From UBA9647 sp049522195 (GTDB lineage Bacteria > Bacteroidota > Ignavibacteria > UBA10030), in contig JBEKOB010000098.1 of assembly GCA_049522195.1 (NCBI GenBank), forward strand, positions 1 to 13,921: 13,921 nt of DNA, in the 5' to 3' direction. Both the position numbers and the translations under genes were made by a program. Position 1 is the first letter of the stretch. Every line of letters begins with the position of its first letter. The notes under the pieces were generated by a model that searched no databases, had not been told where the DNA came from, and was given only the letters and a program-made list of their open reading frames with translations. This document shows positions 1-7,438 of the stretch, in pieces.

Positions 1-524
1 GTGCAACCGATTGAGTACGTTTCCGTTTCCTTCACCTCTTCGCCGGCGAGTATAGCATCGGCTGCATTGCGCACGTAGCTGATTCTTGAAGCAGAATGTT
101 CCTTGTTGTCATCCATCTTGCCGTGATAACGCAATTTCCGTGCATTGTCGAGCACGAAGAATTCCGGCGTATGCGTGGCGCCAAAGGCCCGTGCTACCGA
201 CTGATCATCATCACGGAGATAGAGGAAGTTGAAGCCCAGTTTCCGAGCACGCTTCACCATCTCCTCGTAATTATCCTCCGGATAGTTGTCTGTTTCATTG
301 GAATTGATAGCGATGAGTTGAAATCCCTTCGGTCCATACTCGCTCTGGAAGGCGATCATCCTGTCTTCGTATGCCTGAACGGTTGGACAGTGGTTGCAGG
401 AAAAAACGACAACAAGCCCCTTCTTGTCTGAGAAGTGCTTCAATGAATAGTTCTTTCCATCCACCCCCTGGAGGTTTTCAAATCCTGGGGCGGTCGATCC
501 GATGTTTAGTTTGTCGGTAGCCAT
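1..524 (-). CDS. Thioredoxin-family redoxin (AhpC/TSA-like), 3' end cut by window edge
   Basis: The frame read leftward from the ATG at 524 is open to the window edge and gives 174 residues, so the C-terminus is missing. It starts MATDKLNIGSTAPGF, the usual redoxin N-terminus. A C-N-H-C-P active-site motif sits near residues 44-48, and the cis-Pro region THTPEFFVLD lies near residue 124. The visible end, SIGC followed by a partial codon, matches the GC(T/S)IKW ending common in this subfamily. These proteins are cytosolic thiol-disulfide or peroxide-linked redoxins; the exact substrate is not known. There is no signal peptide. A weak AGGA lies about 8 nt before the ATG. It follows the putative membrane protein upstream on the same strand after 45 nt, so the two are probably co-transcribed. 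The family call is strong and the cellular role is open. Confidence 0.9.
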   Translation of the reverse strand, partial: MATDKLNIGSTAPGFENLQGVDGKNYSLKHFSDKKGLVVVFSCNHCPTVQAYEDRMIAFQSEYGPKGFQLIAINSNETDNYPEDNYEEMVKRARKLGFNFLYLRDDDQSVARAFGATHTPEFFVLDNARKLRYHGKMDDNKEHSASRISYVRNAADAILAGEEVKETETYSIGC

Positions 525-569
525 AGGTGATCCTGCGAAAGAATGGAAGAATGGGATGATAGTGGTTGA

Positions 570-1139
570 CTATCTGGGCATTTCTCCCTCAACCGGTCTG
601 TCCTGGATGCCCAGTTGTTCTTCGATTTGATGTTCAAAGAAGCGGACCTCGTCCGGGGTGTTCAGTCCGCTGAGGAGCTTGATTTTCTTATTCTGATTGG
701 AGATTGCGCTGAGTTGATAGGTCGTGCGCGTGACGTTGTTTGAGCGCGTCATGCGCTCCTCGGAATAGAGTTGAACAAGGTCCGATGCCTGCACTGTCCT
801 GTTGCCGGGCCATGGAAATGGTGTGTGCTGAATCGAGAGCTTTCCCATCCCGACAGTGATAATCGTTTTGTTATAAAATCCCGCAAGAGCTGAATAGGTA
901 AGTCCGACACCGACACTCACGTGGAGAAGCGGAAACACAAACATGATCCATGGAGCGTCCTGTGAAAAAGCGACGCTATACCAGAAGACAAGAAAGCCAT
1001 CCCAGAAGAGCGCAAAGACCGCGAGCGCAATATACGTCCAGGAAAACCAATTGTAGGACAATACAAGTCCATTCGGTCCGTGCTCAACAACGATGTGTTC
1101 GGGGATCGGGGCCTTGAGTGGTTCCTGGTTGGCGGTCAT
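570..1139 (-). CDS. Hypothetical membrane protein with two TM helices and a PH-like C-terminal region
   Basis: This gene encodes 189 residues. I do not recognise a named family. Two hydrophobic segments are clear, at roughly residues 34-57 (WTYIALAVFALFWDGFLVFW) and 64-88. A soluble region of about 100 residues follows, rich in alternating beta-type segments (KTIITVG, KLSIQHTPFPWPG, TYQLSAIS, KKIKLLSGL). It ends in a charged helix, DEVRFFEHQIEEQL. Two helices followed by a small beta domain resembles bacterial PH-like (bPH/DUF304-type) membrane proteins, but that is a resemblance in architecture only. The start is the ATG at 1139, with a GA-rich stretch (AGAGAGAGAG) just upstream. The gene lies 45 nt before the redoxin on the same strand, probably in one transcript. 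Confidence 0.75.
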   Translation of the reverse strand: MTANQEPLKAPIPEHIVVEHGPNGLVLSYNWFSWTYIALAVFALFWDGFLVFWYSVAFSQDAPWIMFVFPLLHVSVGVGLTYSALAGFYNKTIITVGMGKLSIQHTPFPWPGNRTVQASDLVQLYSEERMTRSNNVTRTTYQLSAISNQNKKIKLLSGLNTPDEVRFFEHQIEEQLGIQDRPVEGEMPR

Positions 1140-1549
1140 GCTCTCTCTCTGTGATTGGGAGAAAGATACGATTTTTCAAGGAATGAGGGAAACTGGAAAA
1201 TCGATGGAAGAGCACACACCCCTCCGCCACAAAGAATGGCGGACAGGTCTGCTCCTCTCTCGCGGCCCGCATTCCCTCAGCACGGATCTCAATGAAGAGA
1301 CAATCCCGCCTTCTGATGAGCTTCGAGCGTGTTCGGGTTTACGACAGGTCCACAGTCAACTTCAAGAAACGGTGGAGTTCCCCTTTGCCATTCTGGTTTT
1401 CGGTGATTACATTCGTGTCAACGCACCGGTGCCGTCCGCGTACTCTCCGATCGTTGAACGAATCCTCCCGTGATCTCAGTCGACAGCGGCGCGCGGCAGC
1501 CAATCTGATTCAATCCCTGGAAAAACGAACAATCAAGGAGGGTTACCCA
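1140..1549. other. 410-bp gap between divergent genes, with a small hairpin
   Basis: No convincing gene was found here. The open frames that cross it (one begins at 1093, one at 1292) have unlikely residue composition and no ribosome site. An inverted repeat lies at 1223-1243, with arm TCCGCCA, a 7-nt loop and arm TGGCGGA. It has no T-run on either side, so it does not look like an intrinsic terminator. The stretch must hold the promoters of the membrane protein gene (leftward) and mscL (rightward), but I could not pick convincing -10/-35 boxes. An unrecognised small RNA or degraded gene cannot be excluded. Confidence 0.45.
1535..1542 (+). promoter_or_regulatory. Strong ribosome binding site that fixes the mscL start
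   Basis: AAGGAGGG lies 7 nt before the ATG at 1550. It marks this ATG as the start rather than the in-frame ATG at 1292, which would add 86 residues unlike any MscL. Confidence 0.85.
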
Positions 1550-1966
1550 ATGTCCGTGGTCAAGGAATTTAAAGAGTTTGCGATGCGCGGAAACGTGCTC
1601 GACCTCGCCATCGGTATCATCATTGGAGCGGCCTTTGGCAAGGTGGTGAGCTCTGTGGTCAATGACGTATTGATGCCTCCCATTGGCGTGCTTGTTGGGG
1701 GCGTTGATTTCAGCTCGTTTGGCATTATCCTGAAGGAGGCGGTTGACAAGAATCCGGCGGCCATCCTGAAGTATGGGGTGTTCCTGAATAATATCATCGA
1801 CTTCACGATCGTCGCGTTCGCGGTCTTTCTGATCGTCAAAGCCGTCAACCGGATGCAGCGGAAGCCCGCGCCGGCTGTCGCTCCGACGACGAAAAAATGT
1901 CCTGATTGCATGATGGACATCCCCATCGAGGCGAAACGATGTGGTCATTGCAGAACAAAACTGTAA
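1550..1966 (+). CDS. mscL: Large-conductance mechanosensitive channel MscL with C-terminal zinc ribbon
   Basis: The product has 138 residues. MscL is a homopentameric inner-membrane channel that opens under membrane tension to release solutes during osmotic downshock. The N-terminal amphipathic segment and TM1 (KEFKEFAMRGNVLDLAIGII, then IGAAFGKVVSSVVNDVLMPP) occupy residues 5-45 and hold the conserved glycine-rich pore helix. TM2 is near residues 78-98 (FLNNIIDFTIVAFAVFLIVK). The usual charged C-terminal helix is replaced by a Pro/Ala linker and four cysteines, C117, C120, C131 and C134 (CPDC...CGHC), which look like a small zinc ribbon. This variant occurs in a subset of MscL proteins. The gene starts at the ATG behind a strong AAGGAGGG. 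The DUF3078 gene follows 50 nt downstream on the same strand. Confidence 0.95.
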   Translation: MSVVKEFKEFAMRGNVLDLAIGIIIGAAFGKVVSSVVNDVLMPPIGVLVGGVDFSSFGIILKEAVDKNPAAILKYGVFLNNIIDFTIVAFAVFLIVKAVNRMQRKPAPAVAPTTKKCPDCMMDIPIEAKRCGHCRTKL

Positions 1967-2016
1967 GAATGGATTCAGTCGAATTTGAAAGATGAGAAAC
2001 AAGAAGGAAGTGAAAG

Positions 2017-2880
2017 ATGAAGAGGTTGATCCTAGTATTGCTGGTTGTTCTTGTCTCACAAGCCTGGTCGCAAGCGCAGGAACCACCAAAGCCCGACAGC
2101 AGCAAGTGGGGTTGGAAACATTCGGTAGTTTCCGGCCTGAACCTCACGCAGGTTTCCGTCAAGGACTGGGCACAGGGGGGCGAGGACGCCCTGTCATGGA
2201 CGATCCGATTCTACGGGCTCTCGAGGCTTGAGGACACCTCGTATGTCTGGGGTAATTCGTACAAGATGACCTATGGGCAGGCAAGGATCGGAAGTGAAAC
2301 TATACGTAAGACCGAAGACAGGCTAGAATTTGAATCGGTCTTCACGTACAAATTGGGGTCAGAAGTCAATCCATACATCAGTGCGACCTTGAAGACGCAG
2401 TTCGCTGAAGGGGTTATGATTGACGGCGCGGGGAACTCGACTCCGGTGTCGAAGTTCTTCGACCCCGCATACCTGACTCAGAGCGCCGGATTCGGTTACA
2501 GACCCTCCGCAACGATCAAGTCAAGACTTGGTGTTGGAGTCCGGGAAATTGTCACATCGACCTACACCTCGTACGCAAACGATCCTTCCACGCCGCTCAG
2601 CCAGAGAGTCAAAACGAGGGTCGATGGCGGCGTTGAGTCCGTAACGGATGCTGAACTGAAGCTCGATGACAACCTGCTCTTCAGGTCAAAGCTGGAGCTT
2701 TTTGCTCCCGTTCGAAAACTGAGTGAAGTGACAATGAGGATGGACAACACGGTGACGGCAAACGTGAGCAAGTACATTGTCGTCATTGTAAACGTCCAGC
2801 TCATCAACGATGTGAACGCGACATCCAGGTTGCAGGAGAAGGAAGTTCTTGCTATCGGTTTGACCTACACCATCTTCTAA
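2017..2880 (+). CDS. DUF3078 domain protein, probable outer-membrane beta-barrel
   Basis: The product has 287 residues. A signal peptide (MKRLILVLLVVLVSQAWSQA) spans residues 1-20, with likely cleavage after SQA. From about residue 31 the sequence WGWKHSVVSGLNLTQVSVKDWAQGGEDALSW matches the characteristic N-terminal part of DUF3078, split here by family landmarks W-K, LN-TQVS and W-QGGE. The remainder alternates polar and hydrophobic residues (YKMTYGQARIG, FTYKLGSEVNPYISATLKTQF, ANVSKYIVVIVNVQLI) and ends on aromatic F, as outer-membrane barrels do. DUF3078 proteins are typical of Bacteroidota-type bacteria and have no established function. The start has AAGGA 9 nt upstream. The gene is probably co-transcribed with mscL and converges on the acetyltransferase gene. 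Family call good, barrel inferred. Confidence 0.88.
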   Translation: MKRLILVLLVVLVSQAWSQAQEPPKPDSSKWGWKHSVVSGLNLTQVSVKDWAQGGEDALSWTIRFYGLSRLEDTSYVWGNSYKMTYGQARIGSETIRKTEDRLEFESVFTYKLGSEVNPYISATLKTQFAEGVMIDGAGNSTPVSKFFDPAYLTQSAGFGYRPSATIKSRLGVGVREIVTSTYTSYANDPSTPLSQRVKTRVDGGVESVTDAELKLDDNLLFRSKLELFAPVRKLSEVTMRMDNTVTANVSKYIVVIVNVQLINDVNATSRLQEKEVLAIGLTYTIF

Positions 2881-2942
2881 GCGCCGACACCTGCGCGAAA
2901 GTGGCCTTCACCCTCGCGTGCACGATGGAGGATGTGGCCACC

Positions 2943-3494
2943 TCAGATTGGCAGATCGAGTTCCATGAACAGCGCACCCGGGATTGGATTGTGACGGTAG
3001 GGGAGAGTCGATTTGAACCCAAGTGAGCGATACAGCGCAATTGCCGCAGTCATCGTCGGCAGTGTGTCGAGCTTCATTTTCTTGTAACCGATACCTCGTG
3101 CTTCTTCGATAACAGCATCCGCCAAACGTTTCCCCAGTCGTTTTCCCCGGAATCCCGGCCGGACATACAGCCTCTTCATTTCGCACGTCGAATCGTCGAT
3201 CTTGCGGAGAGCGACGCATCCCGCAAGCGTCTCCTCCTCATAAGAGAGGAGCAATCGGCCGGAGGGAGGAGCGTACTCGCCGGGGAGTGATGCGAGTTCG
3301 TGTTCAAAATCCTGGAAACAGAGATCAACACCCAGAGAGCGATGGTACTCCCTGAAAAGTTCTCGGGCCAGATCGATGTCTGGCCCGTGATGAACTTGAA
3401 TCAACGTCAAGAGTCTGCTCCTGCTCAAATCCAGGATGAAGGTAACCTTCTGCTGTGATTTCGCATTGCTAAAGGTCACCTTCGTCGATTTCAT
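2943..3494 (-). CDS. GNAT-family N-acetyltransferase
   Basis: The product has 183 residues and carries the Gcn5-related acetyltransferase fold, which transfers an acetyl group from acetyl-CoA to an amine. The acetyl-CoA pyrophosphate loop is clear at residues 112-121 (RPGFRGKRLG, the R-G-x-x-L-G pattern), preceded by the beta4 strand CEMKRLYV. The C-terminal part ATGY-like signature is TAAIALYRSLGF, near residues 149-160. The substrate is unknown. The start at 3494 overlaps the aldolase stop as ATGA (4 bp), suggesting translational coupling. However, the first 30 residues look unlike typical GNAT N-termini, so a later non-ATG start near residue 28 is possible. It is the last gene of the leftward run, converging with the DUF3078 gene after a 62-bp gap that lacks a clear terminator. 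Confidence 0.88.
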   Translation of the reverse strand: MKSTKVTFSNAKSQQKVTFILDLSRSRLLTLIQVHHGPDIDLARELFREYHRSLGVDLCFQDFEHELASLPGEYAPPSGRLLLSYEEETLAGCVALRKIDDSTCEMKRLYVRPGFRGKRLGKRLADAVIEEARGIGYKKMKLDTLPTMTAAIALYRSLGFKSTLPYRHNPIPGALFMELDLPI

Positions 3495-4483
3495 GCCCTG
3501 TTAGCGCTTCCAAGCACGTTCACAATCTTGTGCTTGTAAAGCTCTTTGAGTTGATCGCGTGCGGGTCCCAGATACTTGCGCGGATCGAATTCCGCCGGGC
3601 TGTCAGCAAATACTTTTCGAATTGCTGCAGTCATCGCCAGACGGCCATCAGAGTCGATATTGATCTTGCACACCGCCGAGGCAGCTGCCCGTCGCAACTG
3701 CTCTTCCGGAATTCCCACTGCATCTTTGAGCTTGCCGCCGTTGCTGTTGATGCTTTTGACCAGTTCGGGCGGAACGGATGATGCGCCGTGAAGCACGATA
3801 GGGAAGCCGGGAATTCGCTTTTCGACTTCTTCCAGTATGTCGAAACGAAGTGGGGGAGGAACGAGAATGCCTTCGGGAGTCCGAGTGCATTGTTCCGGCT
3901 TGAATTTGTTCGCGCCATGTGACGTGCCGATGGAAATCGCCAGTGAATCCACGCCGGTCTTCTTCACAAAATCCTCAACTTCCGATGGCTTGGTGTAATG
4001 TGTGACGGCACTCGATACTTCGTCTTCGATGCCGGCCAGCACGCCGAGCTCACCCTCTACACTCACGTCGTACTTGTGCGCGAACTCAACGACCTGCTTC
4101 GTCAGTTCGACGTTCTTGTCATAGGGATGATGTGAGCCGTCGATCATGACCGAGGAAAAACCGGATTCCACGCACGACTTGCAGAGCTCAAATGTGTCGC
4201 CGTGATCCAGGTGAAGCACGATCGGAATGGCATAGCCAAGTTCCTTCGCGTAGTCGACGGCCCCTTTGGCGAGATGCTTCAAAAGCGTCTGGTTGGCGTA
4301 TTTGCGGGCTCCGCTCGAGACCTGGAGGATCACAGGTGACTTTGTCTCAACGCATGCACCGATGATTGCCTGCAATTGCTCGAGATTGTTGAAATTAAAG
4401 GCAGGTATTGCATATCCCCCCTTCACAGCTTTCTGGAACAACTCCTTCGAATTGACGAGACCGAGTTCTTTGTAATGAGTCAT
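3491..4483 (-). CDS. fba: Class II fructose-1,6-bisphosphate aldolase
   Basis: The product has 330 residues. It is the zinc-dependent cytosolic enzyme that cleaves fructose-1,6-bisphosphate to dihydroxyacetone phosphate and glyceraldehyde-3-phosphate, and works in reverse in gluconeogenesis. Visible signatures (numbered from the chosen Met) are YAIPAFNFNN near 24-33, the metal/catalytic motif LHLDHGD near 90-96, MIDGSHHPYDKN near 113-124, VEGELG near 142-147, GTSHG near 186-190, LHGASS near 231-236 and NIDSD near 275-279. The frame extends 10 codons upstream to an ATG at 4513. I chose the ATG at 4483 because family members begin close to the YKELGLVN segment and a weak GGGA lies before it. 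The gene is 148 nt downstream of the serine hydrolase and may have its own promoter. The GNAT gene overlaps its end. Confidence 0.95.
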   Translation of the reverse strand: MTHYKELGLVNSKELFQKAVKGGYAIPAFNFNNLEQLQAIIGACVETKSPVILQVSSGARKYANQTLLKHLAKGAVDYAKELGYAIPIVLHLDHGDTFELCKSCVESGFSSVMIDGSHHPYDKNVELTKQVVEFAHKYDVSVEGELGVLAGIEDEVSSAVTHYTKPSEVEDFVKKTGVDSLAISIGTSHGANKFKPEQCTRTPEGILVPPPLRFDILEEVEKRIPGFPIVLHGASSVPPELVKSINSNGGKLKDAVGIPEEQLRRAAASAVCKINIDSDGRLAMTAAIRKVFADSPAEFDPRKYLGPARDQLKELYKHKIVNVLGSANRA

Positions 4484-4631
4484 AACATTCCCACTTTCAT
4501 TTATTCGTGACATTTTCAGAAAAACAAATCTTTGGTGGAGCCGAAATTCTGTCAGCCTGTTGAACGCAAGCCCCTTCGCGCTGCGAGGCTTCGAACATCC
4601 TCCTGAAGATACGTGAAAATTCTCTGCAATA

Positions 4632-6182
4632 CTACTTCGCTCGGGTAAACAGATACTCTCCGAAATCGATGAAATCCGCCACCTTCAGTTTCATTTCATC
4701 GACCTCGCCGGCAGCGTTCAATGTAAATGAAATGAAAGTTTTCTCTGCGACCGGATCGCGCCATCGGGAAAGAAACGTATCGTGTTGCCAGTGCTCGAGA
4801 TCTCCGATATATGTCGGTGAAGCGCTCAGTCGCACAACCAGCTTTCCACCTTCCTCGACTACCGTCGCATCACCATATGTCGTGTTTGAAAATGTTCCGG
4901 CGTACCGGCTCAAGGGAAGAGACGGCTGTGTATTTGTTACCCGCGCTTTTTCTCTCTCTGCTTCTTCCGCGGCTGCCTTCAACTCCTCGGTCGTTCTCAC
5001 TTTCAGGTACAAGCTGCTCCAATCCTCTGGCTTGGCCTTCAGGAACGCATCGAAAATCCGATACAGTAGAGCCGTGTGGAGGGAAGTAACGTGCAGATTC
5101 GTGAGAATCACGACGCCGAGCTTCTCTTCGGGAAGTAAGCCGACAACGGAGGACATCCCGTCGTCTTCGCCATAATGACGGACAAAGTACCGCCCCCTGT
5201 ACTCTCCGAGGCTCCATCCAAGTCCATAGGCAGAGAAATGTCCTTTCAGGAAAGCGGGGAGAGGCGGCTCAGGCGTTGAGGAAGGAATGATCGTCTGCGG
5301 TGACCACATTTCCTCGCTGACTGATGAGCTGAAGATTCGTTTCCCCTCAAACAGGCCGTGACCAAGCTGAAGACGAATCCAGCGTGCCATGTCGAGGACA
5401 TTGGAGTTGATGCCGGCCGCAGGAGCGCCATTATCCAGGTTCCGCCAGGCGATCGCATGTGTTTTCCCGTCCACTCGCATATGAGGTGTGGCGACATCTT
5501 CCACAACCTGCAACGCTTTCACGCTAGTGCTTGTCGATTGCATCCCGAGGGGAACAAGAATACGTTCCTTCACAAATTCTTCCCAAGGTTCCCGCGCCAC
5601 GGCCGACACGACCTGTCCGGCGGCGATGAACATGATGTTCTGATATGCATACCGGCTCCGGAAACTCGTTGCAGGTTTCACGAACCGGATGCGCCTGAGC
5701 GTCTCATCACGGCTGTAGGTGGATCCCCACCAAATGAGATCGCCTCCGAACGCGGGGAGTCCGCTCCGGTGTGCGAGGAGATCCCGAACTGTGAGTTCAC
5801 GTGTCACATAGGGATCGTACAACTGAAAACCACTGAGGTACTTCGTCGCAGGATCGTCCCACTTTATCTTCTTTTCGTCTACGAGCATCGCGATCGAAGC
5901 TGCAGTGAATGCCTTGGAACAAGAAGCGATACCGAAGATCGTTTTCTCATCCACCTGAGCGGAGTTTCCAATCTGACGCAAGCCATAGCCCTTTGCGAAT
6001 ACGATACTGTCGTTCTTCACGATGGCGATCGCCAAACCCGGGCAACCCCACTCCCGAAGAGCCCTGTTGACATATGCATCGAAACCCCTCAGCGATGCAG
6101 GCTGGGCCGAAAGATGGAACCAGGGCAGCACAGCAAACATGACGAGTGCGACTGCCAATCGGTGATTGGTTCTGGTGGTCAT
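4632..6182 (-). CDS. Serine hydrolase, class C beta-lactamase fold, with DUF3471-like C-terminal domain
   Basis: The product has 516 residues. A signal peptide spans about residues 1-26 (VALVMFAVLPWFHLSA, then Q), so it acts outside the cytoplasm. The penicillin-binding/beta-lactamase catalytic set is complete: S87-C-S-K90 (nucleophile and general base), Y180-Q-N182, and H336-Y-G338 in place of KTG. The region after about residue 420 (SRYAGTFSNTTYGDATVVEE through KVADFIDFGEYLFTRAK) looks like the beta-rich DUF3471 tail common in these proteins. The family includes carboxypeptidases, esterases and D-aminopeptidases; the substrate cannot be read from sequence, and true beta-lactamase activity is not implied. 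AGGAG lies 6 nt before the ATG. It follows the GHL10 gene after 40 nt, so co-transcription is likely and supports a role in the same breakdown pathway. Confidence 0.93.
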   Translation of the reverse strand: MTTRTNHRLAVALVMFAVLPWFHLSAQPASLRGFDAYVNRALREWGCPGLAIAIVKNDSIVFAKGYGLRQIGNSAQVDEKTIFGIASCSKAFTAASIAMLVDEKKIKWDDPATKYLSGFQLYDPYVTRELTVRDLLAHRSGLPAFGGDLIWWGSTYSRDETLRRIRFVKPATSFRSRYAYQNIMFIAAGQVVSAVAREPWEEFVKERILVPLGMQSTSTSVKALQVVEDVATPHMRVDGKTHAIAWRNLDNGAPAAGINSNVLDMARWIRLQLGHGLFEGKRIFSSSVSEEMWSPQTIIPSSTPEPPLPAFLKGHFSAYGLGWSLGEYRGRYFVRHYGEDDGMSSVVGLLPEEKLGVVILTNLHVTSLHTALLYRIFDAFLKAKPEDWSSLYLKVRTTEELKAAAEEAEREKARVTNTQPSLPLSRYAGTFSNTTYGDATVVEEGGKLVVRLSASPTYIGDLEHWQHDTFLSRWRDPVAEKTFISFTLNAAGEVDEMKLKVADFIDFGEYLFTRAK

Positions 6183-6222
6183 TGAATTCTCCTGTTTCGT
6201 CTTCTACCTGGATAGCTGGGTG

Positions 6223-7350
6223 TCATTGGAGTAAAGCCAGAGCGTCGAGATATTCTTTTGTGAGGCTCCCCGAAGAGAAAATGACATACCCGTCTGCGTG
6301 GAGTCGCCTGGTCAGCCGGATCTGGTCTACGAGTCCTGCAGGTGAATTTTTGTTGTGAGCTGTGACAATGCCAACGCCTGCGCAGACTTGTACGTGCTGG
6401 ATTTTGTGTTTGACAGCCCGGTCCACGTACTTCGCCAGGAGGGTGTCGTTGTTCAGATAAAGCATTGGACAGATCATGTCGATGAGCCCTTCCCGCATCC
6501 AGCGTCCCCAGTCCTGGCCGATGAGGACCCTTGCGATGTCCGCGTCCGGAAAAACCGATGCCGAAACTCGAACACATCGCTTCATAGGTTTTAGCGCAGC
6601 TTTCAACTCGCGCACGAACTTCGTCACGTGCCCGCCATTCCACTCGATCCATTCATTCCAAAGCGTATTTCCTGAATTCTTGTGTTTGATCTCCAACGGA
6701 TCCTCACCGGTGTGCTGCCTGAATTGCTTCCGGGTCTCTTCATCAAAACTGAAGAAAGGCTCCGATGGTTCACACGGATACCTGATGTAGTCGAGATGAA
6801 TCCAGCTCACCGGATAGTTCCTGACGAGCTCCAGTATGAGGCTCCGTTCGTACTCGCGGACGCCCTCCAGTGCAGGATTCACTACGCCCTGGGTCTCCAT
6901 CGTCGTGCTTTGGACAAGCCACTCGGGATGTTGGCGAACTGGCCCAGCCTGTGCCCCTTCGGTGAAGACACAGAACCATGGGTGAACGGTCATTTTTCGC
7001 TTTTGAGCTTCCTCGAGGAATACGCTGAAGAAATCCCATTTCCACGCAGTATCCATCTGAGCGATGGAGCTCTTGAAGTACACCAGTCCGGAGGTTGTCT
7101 TTACGAGCACCATCAGCGTATTGATTCCCGAGTTGTGATACTCATCCAGCGTTTTCCGGATTGTCGCCACCGCGGCATCCTTCTCCGGTCCGAAAGTCGA
7201 AGGATGAACCCAGACTCCGCGGATCTCCTTCGCGGTTTGGGCCCCCGCATGGTTGACCTCGAGCGATAGAACGATCAGCGAGACGGCGAATAGAGTGAAG
7301 GATAGGTGCAGGAATGTCGTGTCTGTGGAGACCGTTGGTTTTCTCGGCAT
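6223..7350 (-). CDS. Family 10 glycosylhydrolase-like protein (GHL10/DUF187), secreted
   Basis: The product has 375 residues. A signal peptide or N-terminal anchor spans about 12-37, with likely cleavage at AGA-QTAK. GHL10 landmarks are present in order: RGVWVHPSTF (44-53), GINTLMVLVKTTSG (75-88), HPWFCVF (123-129), HPEWL (141-145), VNPA (157-160) and the highly conserved HLDYIRYP (185-192), which carries the acidic residue typical of this TIM-barrel group. The family is related to glycoside hydrolases and is thought to cleave glycans, possibly peptidoglycan-type; no substrate can be assigned here. The frame opens at an ATG at 7374, but CGGAG lies 6 nt before the ATG at 7350 while no site precedes the upstream one, so I chose 7350. 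It sits 88 nt after the symporter and 40 nt before the serine hydrolase. Confidence 0.92.
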   Translation of the reverse strand: MPRKPTVSTDTTFLHLSFTLFAVSLIVLSLEVNHAGAQTAKEIRGVWVHPSTFGPEKDAAVATIRKTLDEYHNSGINTLMVLVKTTSGLVYFKSSIAQMDTAWKWDFFSVFLEEAQKRKMTVHPWFCVFTEGAQAGPVRQHPEWLVQSTTMETQGVVNPALEGVREYERSLILELVRNYPVSWIHLDYIRYPCEPSEPFFSFDEETRKQFRQHTGEDPLEIKHKNSGNTLWNEWIEWNGGHVTKFVRELKAALKPMKRCVRVSASVFPDADIARVLIGQDWGRWMREGLIDMICPMLYLNNDTLLAKYVDRAVKHKIQHVQVCAGVGIVTAHNKNSPAGLVDQIRLTRRLHADGYVIFSSGSLTKEYLDALALLQ

Positions 7351-7438
7351 GAAGGGCTCCGATTGGGAATCCATGGTTCTGCCAGGGCTTACATCCGAGA
7401 TCTATCTCTACAACATCACGGGACCTCGGAAATCTCAT

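Noticed and set aside
1292..1549. N-terminal extension of MscL to the upstream ATG
   Set aside because: The extra 86 residues resemble no MscL; AAGGAGGG sits 7 nt before the ATG at 1550.
1418..2089. 223-residue open frame on the minus strand
   Set aside because: It is antisense across mscL and the start of the DUF3078 gene and has no recognisable domain.
2901..2941. Inverted repeat GTGGCC ... GGCCAC between convergent genes as a terminator
   Set aside because: The arms are only 6 bp with a 29-nt loop and no T-run on either side.
4632..6182. True beta-lactamase resistance gene
   Set aside because: The fold is shared by many esterases and peptidases; the DUF3471-like tail and gene context point to a catabolic or housekeeping hydrolase.
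5358..6185. 275-residue open frame on the plus strand
   Set aside because: It is antisense to the serine hydrolase, whose motifs and ribosome site are clear; the residue composition is rich in His, Arg and Cys without domain features.
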